This document shows positions 23,575 through 33,738 of a stretch of DNA of 38,987 bases, piece after piece. Under the pieces are notes generated by a model. That model saw nothing but the letters and a program-made list of their open reading frames with translations, made no database searches and was not told where the DNA came from. Origin of the DNA: Flavobacterium sp. (GTDB taxonomy: Bacteria; Bacteroidota; Bacteroidia; Chitinophagales; Chitinophagaceae); contig JASGCX010000037.1 in NCBI GenBank assembly GCA_030053925.1, positions 1 through 38,987 of the forward strand, given 5' to 3'. Each line of letters begins with the position of its first letter. Position 1 is the first letter of the stretch. A program made the position numbers and the translations under genes.

Positions 23575-26500
23575 ATGAGAATTGATTTAAGAAATTGTAA
23601 CTCTTTTTTTAGAATAAATTACCAATTGCTGGTACTTATTACTTGTGCTATGCATTTTGTTGCTTGCCATCAACCCCAAAAAGTAGATACACTTTTTCAA
23701 TTGATGGATAGCGATAGCACAGGTATTCATTTTGAAAATACAGTAGTAGATAATAAGGCAGAAAATAGCTTTCAGTTTCGTAATTTTTACAATGGCGGCG
23801 GTGTTGCTTTAGGTGATATTAATAATGATGAATTACCCGATGTAGTATTAACTTCAAACCTTGGCAACAATAAAATTTACCTCAATAAAGGCAACTTTAA
23901 ATTCGATGATATTACTGCTACATCAGGCTTTCGGCAGAAAGGCCAATGGAGTACTGGTGTTAGTTTTGTAGATATTAATGCCGATGGATGGCTGGATATT
24001 TACATCTGCAATTCTGGTCACGTTGGTAAAAATACTCGCCTCAATCAACTGTACATCAACAACCACAATAACACATTTACTGAGGCGGCAAAGCAATATG
24101 GGTTAAATCATTCAGGGTATAGTACACAAGCTGCATTTTTTGATTACGATAAAGATGGCGACTTAGATTGTTTTATTATTGACAATAGCCCAATACCCTT
24201 TGGTACATTGAGTTACCAAGGTATGCGTGACGCTGCATTGTCTGCCTGGAAAGTTCCTGAACAGTACAAAGGCGGCGGTAATCATTTGTATAAAAATACA
24301 AACCAACACTTTAAAGAAGTATCGCAGCAAGCTGGTATTCACACAAGTTTGTTAAGCTTTGGTTTGGGTGTTTCTGTTGCCGATGTTAATGGCGATGGCT
24401 ATCCTGATATTTATGTAGGTAACGATTTTTTAGAAAGAGATTATCTGTACATCAATCAAAAAAACGGTACGTTTAAAGATGAACTTGAATTATGGATTCA
24501 GCATATTAGCATGTCGTCTATGGGTACAGATATTGTAGACATTAACAACGATGGCTACCCCGATATTTATACAACAGATATGTTACCACCTGATGATTAT
24601 CGCTTAAAAACCACAGGTACTTTTGATAATGTAGACTTATATAGAAGCAAGATAAAAGCTGGCTTCTATAACCAATATGTTCGCAACTGTTTACAGCTTA
24701 ATAATAAGAACGGAAAGTTTATAGACATAGCCAACGCAACAAATGTATCTGCAACAGATTGGAGTTGGGGGCTTGTGCTATTTGATGCAGACAATGACGG
24801 CTTCAATGATATTTACGTGTGTAATGGTATCAATAGAGATTTGAGCAATCTTGATTTTTTAGACTTCTTTTCAAGCGATATGTACCAACGAATTTTGGTA
24901 ACAGGTAGCAAAGAAAATATTGCAGATAGCTTGATTAAAAAAATACCTCAAACGCCTTTACTTAATAAGGCTTACCGTAACAAAGGCAACCTGCAATTTG
25001 AAGATATAGGCGAGCAATGGGGCTTTACAAAACCATCATTTTCAAACACAGTTGCTTATGCCGATTTAGATAATGATGGCGACCTTGACATGATTGTAAA
25101 TAATGAAAATCAGCCTGCGTTTGTTTACAAGAATAATGCACGTCAACTTAATCAAAATAACTACATCAGTGTGTTGCTAAAAGGTAATGGTGGCAACACT
25201 TTCGCCGTAGGCGCTACCATAAAAATTTATCAAGGCAATCAAATTATATCAAGAGAAATTGAGCCTGTTCGTGGGTTCCAATCATCTGTTGATTATAAAC
25301 AAACCATTGGCTTAGGTAAGCTTACAAGTGTAGATGTAATGGAAATTACTTGGCCCGATTTTTCTACTACAACTATCAAAAAACCACAGTTGAATAAGCA
25401 TTATGCGCTAAAGCAAGATGAAGCTAAACGCCCAATAGTTAGCCCTTTTGGTGCTAGTTCTTATACATTATTGCAGCAAGTAAATAGCAATTTCGAGAAG
25501 CATCATGAAGATGATGTTGTAGATTTTTACGCCGAGCAAAATATCCCTAAAATGCTATCTCGTGAAGGGCCTCAAGCCGCTATTGGCGATGTAAATGGCG
25601 ACAACCTTGACGATATATTTATAGGTGGGGCTACTAACCAAGCAGGGCAGCTATATCTGCAAAATAGCAAAGGCAGTTTTAGTAAAAAACTGCAAAATGG
25701 CTTTACCCAATTTGCTGCTTTTGAAGATGTAGCAACCTTATTGTTTGATAGCGATGACGATGGCGATTTAGATTTGTTTGTTGGTGCAGGTGGTAATACT
25801 ATTAGCGATGCAAATAGTAGAGAACTGCAACATCGTTTGTATAAAAATGATGGCAAAGGCAATTTTACTTTAGACGCATTGGCATTTCCACTGAGCAATA
25901 CAAATATTGCAACAGCTACCGCCAGCGATTTTGATAATGATGGCGATTTGGACTTGTTTGTAGGTAGTAGAAATGTACCATTAAAATATGGTGTAGATCC
26001 TACTAGCCATATATACATAAACGATGGTAAAGGTCATTTTACAGATTTGCCAAAAGATAAAATAGGTGCAATTGCCAATATTGGTATGGTTACAAATGCT
26101 TTGTGGGCCAATGTTTCAGGCGATACTAAACCAGAATTGATAATTGTAGGCGAATGGATGGCACCACGTTTATTCTCATTTACGAATAATCATTTTGAAG
26201 AAGTAACTACCAATTTATTTAACCTAATTGGTTGGTGGCGAAGCATTGTTGCTACTGATGTAAATGGAGATGGAAAAACAGATTTAGTGATTGGTAATAT
26301 TGGCAACAACTTTTACTTACACCCTAATGAAAAAAATTCTGTAAAGCTTTGGGTGAATGACTTTGACCAAAATGGCACACTAGATAAAATAATGACACAC
26401 ACAGTAAATGGTAAAGACATGACTGTGTTTTTAAAGCATGACTTAGAAGCACAGTTGCCTATTTTAAAGAAGCAAAACTTACTTCACGAAGAGTTTTCTA

Positions 26501-26943
26501 AAAAGGCTATTCAAGAGTTATTTCCAGAAAAAATACTAAATACATGTTTGGTTAAGCAATTTAATTACACCAGTTCTATTGTGGCCATTAATAAAGGCAA
26601 CGGACAGTTTGAAATACAAGCATTACCGTTTCTTGCGCAGTTATCTTGTATTAATGCAATGACGGTTGTTGATGCCAATAATGACGGCTTTAAAGACATT
26701 GTGTATGGTGGTAATGATTTTGATTTAGTACCACAGTTTGGTAGGTTAGATGCAAGCTTGGGAGGCATTTTACTAAACGATGGTAAAGGTAATTTTACTG
26801 TTGCAGATGCAGTGTTTACAGGTGTTTCGTTGCGAGGCGAAATAAAAGACATCAAACAACTGAAGATAAATGGTATGCCGCATGTACTGATTTTACAGAA
26901 CAACGAACCTCCAGTTTTATATCAAATACCTACAAAAAAATAA
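23575..26943 (+). CDS. FG-GAP/VCBS double-propeller lipoprotein with ASPIC/UnbV domain (paralogue 2)
   Basis: Close paralogue of the preceding gene, 1,122 aa. A longer N-terminus leads to lipobox HFVAC, Cys31. Shared blocks are FRNFYNGGGVALGDINNDE, YLYINQKNGTFKDELE, ATDWSWGLVLFDADNDGFND, the ASPIC stretch NNYISVLLKGNGGNTFAVGA...PVRGFQSSVDYKQTIGLG and, after it, IPKMLSREGPQAAIGDVNGD. Seven calcium-loop sites precede ASPIC (the first is DINNDELPD, with Gly replaced by Glu) and about six follow. It starts 49 nt after paralogue 1. Its TAA overlaps the next ATG by one base (TAATG), a sign of translational coupling. Probably surface-exposed; ligand unknown. Confidence 0.9.
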   Translation: MRIDLRNCNSFFRINYQLLVLITCAMHFVACHQPQKVDTLFQLMDSDSTGIHFENTVVDNKAENSFQFRNFYNGGGVALGDINNDELPDVVLTSNLGNNKIYLNKGNFKFDDITATSGFRQKGQWSTGVSFVDINADGWLDIYICNSGHVGKNTRLNQLYINNHNNTFTEAAKQYGLNHSGYSTQAAFFDYDKDGDLDCFIIDNSPIPFGTLSYQGMRDAALSAWKVPEQYKGGGNHLYKNTNQHFKEVSQQAGIHTSLLSFGLGVSVADVNGDGYPDIYVGNDFLERDYLYINQKNGTFKDELELWIQHISMSSMGTDIVDINNDGYPDIYTTDMLPPDDYRLKTTGTFDNVDLYRSKIKAGFYNQYVRNCLQLNNKNGKFIDIANATNVSATDWSWGLVLFDADNDGFNDIYVCNGINRDLSNLDFLDFFSSDMYQRILVTGSKENIADSLIKKIPQTPLLNKAYRNKGNLQFEDIGEQWGFTKPSFSNTVAYADLDNDGDLDMIVNNENQPAFVYKNNARQLNQNNYISVLLKGNGGNTFAVGATIKIYQGNQIISREIEPVRGFQSSVDYKQTIGLGKLTSVDVMEITWPDFSTTTIKKPQLNKHYALKQDEAKRPIVSPFGASSYTLLQQVNSNFEKHHEDDVVDFYAEQNIPKMLSREGPQAAIGDVNGDNLDDIFIGGATNQAGQLYLQNSKGSFSKKLQNGFTQFAAFEDVATLLFDSDDDGDLDLFVGAGGNTISDANSRELQHRLYKNDGKGNFTLDALAFPLSNTNIATATASDFDNDGDLDLFVGSRNVPLKYGVDPTSHIYINDGKGHFTDLPKDKIGAIANIGMVTNALWANVSGDTKPELIIVGEWMAPRLFSFTNNHFEEVTTNLFNLIGWWRSIVATDVNGDGKTDLVIGNIGNNFYLHPNEKNSVKLWVNDFDQNGTLDKIMTHTVNGKDMTVFLKHDLEAQLPILKKQNLLHEEFSKKAIQELFPEKILNTCLVKQFNYTSSIVAINKGNGQFEIQALPFLAQLSCINAMTVVDANNDGFKDIVYGGNDFDLVPQFGRLDASLGGILLNDGKGNFTVADAVFTGVSLRGEIKDIKQLKINGMPHVLILQNNEPPVLYQIPTKK

Positions 26944-29900
26944 TGCAACTAAAGCAAGCCAATATATTGTCATTGATTGCTGCAATACTCATGATTGCTG
27001 GGTTTTCATGTAAGCAAAAAACTAAAGTAACAGCCTTGTTTGAGCTTGCTAATAATACTGGTGTTGACTTTGTAAATAAGGTTGAAGACACTAAGGACTT
27101 TAATATTTTTAACTACCGCAACTTTTACAATGGTGGTGGTGTAGCAATTGGTGATATTAATAATGACGGTCTTGCTGATATTTTTTTTACAGCCAACATG
27201 GGCACAAATAAATTGTACTTAAACAAAAGCAATTTTAAGTTTCAAGATATTACCGTAACTGCTGGTATTACTAAGCAAAATGAGTGGAGTACTGGTGTAG
27301 TAATGGTTGATATTAACCATGATGGCTGGCTTGACATTTATGTGTCTAATGCTGGTTTTATACCGGGCTACATGCCTAAAAATAAACTCTACATCAACAA
27401 CCACAACAACAACTTTACAGAACAAGCCGAGCAATATGGTTTAACCAATGAAGGTAGCTATTGCACTCAAGTAGCCTTCTTCGATTACGATCTTGATGGT
27501 GATTTAGATTGCTATATTTTAAACAACAGTTTCATTTCTGCAAACACGCTTAACTATTCAAATAAACGAGAATTGCGGGCTAAAAACTGGCCTGTTGCCA
27601 ATTACTATAAAGGTGGTGGCGATAAGTTGATGCGTAATGATAACGGGCATTTTACAGATGCAAGCGAACAAGCCAATATTTACGGTAGTTTAATAGGTTT
27701 TGGCCTAGGTGTAAATGTTGGTGACATCAATAACGATGGTTATCCTGACCTCTACATTTGCAACGATTTTTACGAGAAAGACTACTTATACATCAATCAA
27801 AAAAATGGCACCTTTAAAGAAGATTTAGAACAGTATTTACAGCATACCGGTCACTTTTCTATGGGTGCAGATTTAGGCGATATTAATAACGATGGTAACA
27901 CCGATATTTTTACTACCGACATGTTGCCAAACGATGATAAGCGTTTAAAAATAACTACTGCTTTTGAAAGCTCAGACGTTAATAATTTAAAAATTAAATC
28001 GGGTTTTTATAATCAGTACATGCAGAACTGCTTGCAAGTAAATAATGCAGATGGGCATTTTGTAGAAACGGCTTTTTACAGTGGTGTTGCAGCTAGCGAT
28101 TGGAGCTGGGGCGGTTTAATATTTGATGCCGATAATGATGGGCTAAATGATATTTATGTGTCAAATGGAATTTACCACGATATTACTGACCAAGATTTTA
28201 TTGATTTTTTTGCCAATGATGTATTGCAGAAAATGGCTGCAACAGGCGAGAAAGAACAAGTGGGCGAATTGATAAAAAAAATGTCTTCGCAAAAATTAGT
28301 AAACAAGTTTTTTCATAACAATGGCAATTTAAAATTTAGCGATGATGGCGAAGCGATGGGCTTTACACAACCATCATTTTCTAGTGGCACTGCTTATGGC
28401 GATTTAGATAACGATGGCGACCTTGACTTAGTGGTAAATAATACCAACGAACAAGCATTTATTTATAAAAACAAAAGCCGAGAAACCAACCATAACAACT
28501 ACATTGCCATTGGCTTGAAAGGCAATGATAGCAACACTTTTGCAATAGGAAGTAAAATAAAAGTGTACCAAGGTGGCGAGGTGTTTACTAAGGAAATAGA
28601 GCCAAGCCGTGGCTTTCAATCCGCAATAGATTATAAGGCTGTTATAGGCTTAGGTACAAAGGCTGTAGATTCAATGATTATCATTTGGGCTAACAGAACT
28701 TTTGTAAAAATTTTTAAGCCTGCAATTAATCAATTACATCAAATTCAACAAACTACAACAACTGCAATTTATAATAAGCAGCAGGCTACAGTAACACCCA
28801 TGTTTACAGCAGTGCCTACCATATTTGATAAACATATTGAAGACGATTACGACGACTTTTTTAATGAAAGAAATATCCCTGAAATGTTATCAAAAGAAGG
28901 GCCACGTGCCGCTGTTGGCGATGTAAATGGCGATGGCTTAGAAGACGTTTATATTGGCGGTGCAACCAATTATGCAGGGCAACTGTATTTGCAGCAAAGG
29001 GATGCAAAATTTATAAAACAGTACCAACCTGTATTTCAGCAATTCGCCGATTTTGAAGATGTGGCTACTTTATTTTTTGATTGTGATAAAGATGGTGACT
29101 TGGATTTGTTTGTAGGTTCAGGTGGTAATAATGCGCCTGTAAGCACAAGGCAAATGCAAAATAGATTGTACAAAAATGATGGTAAAGGACACTTTACTAT
29201 TGACACAAAAGCATTGCCAACCAACAGTGGTAACACATCTGTAGTAATTGCTAATGACTTTGATGTTGATGGTGATTTAGACTTGTTTGTGGGCAGTAAA
29301 AATGTATCGTCAAGCTATGGCGAAACACCTAAAAGTTACTTGTTACAAAATGATGGTAAAGGAACATTTATAGATATTGCAACGCCTGCTATTAGTTATG
29401 TAGGTATGGTGTCAAATGCAGTGTGGGCAAATGTTTTAGGCGATAAGCAAAAAGAATTGTTAATAGTAGGTGATTGGATCCATCCAACCATATTTGCCTA
29501 TAAGAATCATCATTTTGAAGAAGTAAAAACGAACTTAGATAAACTAAATGGTTGGTGGAAAACCATTGTGGTTGGTGATGTAGATAATGATGGCGATGAA
29601 GATTTGATATTGGGTAATGTAGGTGAAAACTTTTACTTACAGCCATCTGATATAAGCCCTGTGAAATTGTTTATCAATGACTTTGATGTGTCTGGTTCTG
29701 TAAAAAAAATACTCACAAGAACAATAGATAGTAAGGATAAGCCTGTGTTTATGAAGCGTGACTTAACAGAACAAATTCCATCCTTAAAAAAGCAAAATTT
29801 AAAACATGCTAACTATGCAGATAAAAGCATAGAAGATTTGTTTGGTACATCTGTAACAGCTTCAAGCACTGTAAAGTTGTTTACTTATGCTAGTACTGTT

Positions 29901-30266
29901 ATTGCTGTTAATGAAGGCAACGGCAAGTTTACTGTAAAGCCTTTGCCTATGCAGGTGCAGCTATCAAGTGTTAATGCCATCTTGCCAATTGATGTAAATA
30001 ACGATGGCATGATTGACTTAGTAATGGGTGGCAATAGATTCGATTTTTTGCCACAGTTTTCTAGAATAGATGCGAGTTATGGCCATGTGTTATTGAATAA
30101 AGGTAAAGGCAATTTTGAGTGGGTAAATAATACCAAAACAGGCATATCTATTAATGGGCAAATGAGAGATATACAGGCTATTAATACAAAAAAAGGCAAG
30201 CAAATTTTGGTGCTACAAAATAATGAAACGCCATTGCTATATAAGCCTGTAAAGCCCATGCAGTAA
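26943..30266 (+). CDS. FG-GAP/VCBS double-propeller lipoprotein with ASPIC/UnbV domain (paralogue 3)
   Basis: Third tandem paralogue, 1,107 aa, translationally coupled to paralogue 2 through TAATG. Signal MQLKQANILSLIAAILMIAGFSC has lipobox Cys23. Seven N-terminal calcium loops (DINNDGLAD, DINHDGWLD, DYDLDGDLD, DINNDGYPD, DINNDGNTD, DADNDGLND, DLDNDGDLD), ASPIC (NNYIAIGLKGNDSNTFAIGSK...PSRGFQSAIDYKAVIGLG) near 515-590, then a second propeller-like half starting IPEMLSKEGPRAAVGDVNGD with about five more loops and LNGWWKTIVVGDVDNDGDED. The C-terminal LVLQNNETPLLYKP matches the ends of paralogues 1 and 2. It is followed by a 127-bp gap. Confidence 0.9.
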   Translation: MQLKQANILSLIAAILMIAGFSCKQKTKVTALFELANNTGVDFVNKVEDTKDFNIFNYRNFYNGGGVAIGDINNDGLADIFFTANMGTNKLYLNKSNFKFQDITVTAGITKQNEWSTGVVMVDINHDGWLDIYVSNAGFIPGYMPKNKLYINNHNNNFTEQAEQYGLTNEGSYCTQVAFFDYDLDGDLDCYILNNSFISANTLNYSNKRELRAKNWPVANYYKGGGDKLMRNDNGHFTDASEQANIYGSLIGFGLGVNVGDINNDGYPDLYICNDFYEKDYLYINQKNGTFKEDLEQYLQHTGHFSMGADLGDINNDGNTDIFTTDMLPNDDKRLKITTAFESSDVNNLKIKSGFYNQYMQNCLQVNNADGHFVETAFYSGVAASDWSWGGLIFDADNDGLNDIYVSNGIYHDITDQDFIDFFANDVLQKMAATGEKEQVGELIKKMSSQKLVNKFFHNNGNLKFSDDGEAMGFTQPSFSSGTAYGDLDNDGDLDLVVNNTNEQAFIYKNKSRETNHNNYIAIGLKGNDSNTFAIGSKIKVYQGGEVFTKEIEPSRGFQSAIDYKAVIGLGTKAVDSMIIIWANRTFVKIFKPAINQLHQIQQTTTTAIYNKQQATVTPMFTAVPTIFDKHIEDDYDDFFNERNIPEMLSKEGPRAAVGDVNGDGLEDVYIGGATNYAGQLYLQQRDAKFIKQYQPVFQQFADFEDVATLFFDCDKDGDLDLFVGSGGNNAPVSTRQMQNRLYKNDGKGHFTIDTKALPTNSGNTSVVIANDFDVDGDLDLFVGSKNVSSSYGETPKSYLLQNDGKGTFIDIATPAISYVGMVSNAVWANVLGDKQKELLIVGDWIHPTIFAYKNHHFEEVKTNLDKLNGWWKTIVVGDVDNDGDEDLILGNVGENFYLQPSDISPVKLFINDFDVSGSVKKILTRTIDSKDKPVFMKRDLTEQIPSLKKQNLKHANYADKSIEDLFGTSVTASSTVKLFTYASTVIAVNEGNGKFTVKPLPMQVQLSSVNAILPIDVNNDGMIDLVMGGNRFDFLPQFSRIDASYGHVLLNKGKGNFEWVNNTKTGISINGQMRDIQAINTKKGKQILVLQNNETPLLYKPVKPMQ

Positions 30267-30393
30267 GCTTTTGAATACACTTTGGTAAAAATTGCATAGC
30301 AATAAGAAGGGTGCCTAAGTACTTTGTAACCTCAGTATATATTCACAACAGAAGTATCATAGTAGTACAAATAACTGCTAACAAACAAACAAC

Positions 30394-33300
30394 ATGAAGA
30401 CAGTAGTATATTTTAGTTTATTAGCCATTACAATAACTACAGGGTTGATGCAAGGATGCACCTCTAAACCTGTGGTAATAGAGCCGCCATTATTTGAAGT
30501 ACTAGAAGCAAAGCAAACTGGTTTAGATTTCAATAATCAATTGAATTCTACAGATAGTTTCAACATGTTTAAGTACATGTATTTCTACAATGGTGCTGGT
30601 GTAAGTGCTGGCGACTTTAATAATGATGGCTTGATAGATTTATTTTTTTGTAGCAATCAAGGGCAAAATAGTTTGTACCTAAACAAGGGCAAAATGCACT
30701 TTGAAAATGCGACTACAAAGGCCAATATACCTAATGATGGCGGCTGGAGTACTGGTGTAAGTGTGGTAGATATTAATAACGATGGGTTGCTAGATTTATA
30801 CGTTTGTAGGGTAGGGCAGTTTGAAAGTTTGCATGGAAAAAACCAATTGCTAGTATGCAATGGTATTGATAAAAATGGTGTACCAACTTACACCGATAAG
30901 GCTGCTGAATACGGTTTAGATTTTAGTGGCTTTAGTACGCAAGCCGCATTTTTCGATTACGATAATGATGGTGATTTAGATATGTTTTTGTTGAACCATT
31001 CGGTGCATCAAAATGGTACGTTTGGTAATAGAAGTTTGTTCTTAGGCACCTATCATCTATTAACTGGCGATAGGCTGTATCGCAATGATGGCAAGCATTT
31101 TACCGATGTAACAAAGCTGTGTGGTATTAATAGTTCGGCTATTGGTTATGGCTTGGGTATATGTGTGAGTGATATAAATTTAGATGGCTATCCTGACTTG
31201 TATATTGGTAACGATTTTCACGAAAATGATTACTTGTATATCAATCAAAAGAACGGCACATTTAAAGATGATTTGCAAAATAGAATCATGCACACAAGTC
31301 AGTTTTCTATGGGTGTAGATGTGGCAGATATCAACAACGATGCGTATCCTGAAATCATTTCTATGGATATGCTGCCATCTGATCCTTATATTCTTAAACG
31401 CTCTTTAGGTGAAGATGAATACAACACATTTTACATGAAAATTGGGTATGGTTACAACTATCAGTACACAAGAAATAATTTACAATTAAACAGGCGTAAT
31501 GGTATGTTTACTGAGGTAGGCTTATATGCTGGTATTGCAGCAACAGACTGGAGCTGGAGCCCTTTGTGGCTTGATTTTGATAACGATGGCTTGAAAGACT
31601 TGTTTATTAGTAATGGTATACCAAAGCGTTTGAACGATATTGACTATGTAAATTTTGTATCGAACAGTGAGGTGCAAAACCAAATACGCAACAATAAAAT
31701 AGCAGAGAAAGAAAAGAAAATTATTGAGTCTTTTCCTCAAATAAAACTGCCCAATAAATTCTTTAAAAACAATGGTGACGTTACTTTTAAAGATATTGCC
31801 ACTCAAGTAACTAACAATAAACAAACATTTTCTAATGGTGCTGTTTATGCAGATTTAGATAATGATGGTGACTTAGATGTGGTGGTAAATAATATTGATG
31901 ATGCAGTGTTAATCTATCAAAATAAAAGTAACGATACCAAGCCAAAAGCTTCAGTAGATATTACTTTAAAAGGCAGTGAAAACAATAGCAATGCCATTGG
32001 TGCAAAATTGTTATTGTTTAGCAAACAAGAGATTCGTACATACGAAAATTACCCTGTGAAAGGCTTTCAAAGCAGTATGCAATTGCCTGTACATATTGGC
32101 TTAGAAAACACAACGGTAGATAGTTTGTTGCTTGTATGGCCCGATAACACTTTTGAACACATCGCCTACAAATTAGGCACAGTAAGGCTTTCGGTAACTT
32201 ATAAGAAAGGATTGCCCAAGTTTTATTACAATGTACTTACTAAGCATTACACAAATACAACCATACCAATGGTAGATATTACTAAGCAAACAAACCTAGT
32301 TTGGAAGCATGAAGAAAACCCTTTTAACGAATTTGATAGAGAGCCATTAATACCACACATGGTGTCTCGTGAAGGACCTGCTTTAGCCGTAGCCGATATT
32401 AATGGTGATGGTTTTGAAGATGTATTTATTGGCTCGTCAAAAGGCAATAAGCCTGCAATATTTACACAACAAGCCAATGGTACATTTATTAAAACCAATC
32501 AACCAAATATTGATGCTGATAGCACCAACGAAAATGTAGATGCCTGCTTTGTAGATGTGAATGGTGACAAGGCTTTGGACCTAGTAATAGCTACGGGTGG
32601 TAACGAATATTATGGTAACGATGAACATCAACAACCGCAAGTGTTTGCCAACAATGGTAAAGGCAACTTTACTAAGCTAGCACATGCTTTTGATAATTTA
32701 TTTCTTACAGCTTCTTGTGTGGTGCCATACGATTTTAACAACGATGGTGCAACAGATTTGTTTATTGGCGCAAGGGCTGTGCCCTGGGCTTATGGCCAAG
32801 TGCCACAATCTTATTTGCTACAAAATGATGGTAAAGGACATTTTAAAAATGTAACAGAACAATACTGCAAACACCTATCTAAAGTGGGTTTTGTGCAAAA
32901 TGCTATTTGGGTAGATATTAATAAAGACGGTAAAAAAGATTTAGTAGTAAGCCTTCAATGGGATGGTATTTGTGCATTTGTAAATGGTAAAAACTCGTTT
33001 ACAAAACAAACACTAACCGATAAAAAAGGTTGGTGGAATTTTACCTTGCCATGCGATGTAAACAATGATGGAAATATAGATTTTGTAGTTGGCAATCTTG
33101 GCTTAAATAGCCGCTTAACTGCAAGCGATAAAACACCTGTAACCCTTTACTATAATGACTTTGACGGTAATGGTAAAAAAGAACAAGTACTCACTTATTT
33201 CTTAAATGGTAGAGAATTGCCTTTTGCAAATAAGGCCGAATTAGAAAAACAAATGCCTTTGCTAAAAAAGAATTTTTTGTATGCGCATGATTTTGCTAAA

Positions 33301-33738
33301 GCCTCTTTACAAGAAATTTTTACTGAAGATAAGTTGGGTAATGCTCAAAAATGGCAAGCCAATTATTTTGCAAATGCTATCCTAATAAATGATGGCAAAG
33401 GCAATTTTATTACCCAACCATTGCCATACCAAGCACAGTTTACTAGCTTTAAAGATGCAGTGATTATTGATGCCAATCATGATAATTTACAAGACATTTT
33501 ATTGCTTGGAAATTTTTATGAAAATAATATTCAGATGGGTAGATACGATGCTGACTTTGGCACTTTACTCATCAACAAAGGCAACAATACATTTGAAGTG
33601 TGTACCATTAACGGCTTGCAGCTAAAAGGCCAAGTGCGAAGAATAAAGCCCATTGTTATTAATAAACAACAGGCTTTGGTACTGGTAAAAAATAATGATA
33701 GCGTAATGGTTATACAACAACTGCAACTTAAAAAATAG
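30394..33738 (+). CDS. FG-GAP/VCBS double-propeller lipoprotein with ASPIC/UnbV domain (paralogue 4, divergent)
   Basis: Fourth and most divergent paralogue, 1,114 aa. Signal MKTVVYFSLLAITITTGLMQGC has lipobox Cys22. The entry block is MYFYNGAGVSAGDFNNDGLID, where the others have RNFYNGGGVA. Calcium loops include DYDNDGDLD and DLDNDGDLD, but some are degraded (DINNDAYPE, DVNGDKALD, DANHDNLQD). ASPIC: ASVDITLKGSENNSNAIGAK...YPVKGFQSSMQLPVHIGL. The second half begins PHMVSREGPALAVADINGDG. The preceding gap of 127 bp suggests its own expression control. Its 3' end overlaps the converging SRPBCC gene by 11 nt (33728-33738). Function unknown. Confidence 0.9.
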   Translation: MKTVVYFSLLAITITTGLMQGCTSKPVVIEPPLFEVLEAKQTGLDFNNQLNSTDSFNMFKYMYFYNGAGVSAGDFNNDGLIDLFFCSNQGQNSLYLNKGKMHFENATTKANIPNDGGWSTGVSVVDINNDGLLDLYVCRVGQFESLHGKNQLLVCNGIDKNGVPTYTDKAAEYGLDFSGFSTQAAFFDYDNDGDLDMFLLNHSVHQNGTFGNRSLFLGTYHLLTGDRLYRNDGKHFTDVTKLCGINSSAIGYGLGICVSDINLDGYPDLYIGNDFHENDYLYINQKNGTFKDDLQNRIMHTSQFSMGVDVADINNDAYPEIISMDMLPSDPYILKRSLGEDEYNTFYMKIGYGYNYQYTRNNLQLNRRNGMFTEVGLYAGIAATDWSWSPLWLDFDNDGLKDLFISNGIPKRLNDIDYVNFVSNSEVQNQIRNNKIAEKEKKIIESFPQIKLPNKFFKNNGDVTFKDIATQVTNNKQTFSNGAVYADLDNDGDLDVVVNNIDDAVLIYQNKSNDTKPKASVDITLKGSENNSNAIGAKLLLFSKQEIRTYENYPVKGFQSSMQLPVHIGLENTTVDSLLLVWPDNTFEHIAYKLGTVRLSVTYKKGLPKFYYNVLTKHYTNTTIPMVDITKQTNLVWKHEENPFNEFDREPLIPHMVSREGPALAVADINGDGFEDVFIGSSKGNKPAIFTQQANGTFIKTNQPNIDADSTNENVDACFVDVNGDKALDLVIATGGNEYYGNDEHQQPQVFANNGKGNFTKLAHAFDNLFLTASCVVPYDFNNDGATDLFIGARAVPWAYGQVPQSYLLQNDGKGHFKNVTEQYCKHLSKVGFVQNAIWVDINKDGKKDLVVSLQWDGICAFVNGKNSFTKQTLTDKKGWWNFTLPCDVNNDGNIDFVVGNLGLNSRLTASDKTPVTLYYNDFDGNGKKEQVLTYFLNGRELPFANKAELEKQMPLLKKNFLYAHDFAKASLQEIFTEDKLGNAQKWQANYFANAILINDGKGNFITQPLPYQAQFTSFKDAVIIDANHDNLQDILLLGNFYENNIQMGRYDADFGTLLINKGNNTFEVCTINGLQLKGQVRRIKPIVINKQQALVLVKNNDSVMVIQQLQLKK

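Noticed and set aside
25572-26018. 148-aa minus-strand frame inside paralogue 2, and similar frames in the other paralogues
   Set aside because: They recur opposite the calcium-loop repeats in the same phase and are antisense shadows of GAT/AAT-rich coding sequence.
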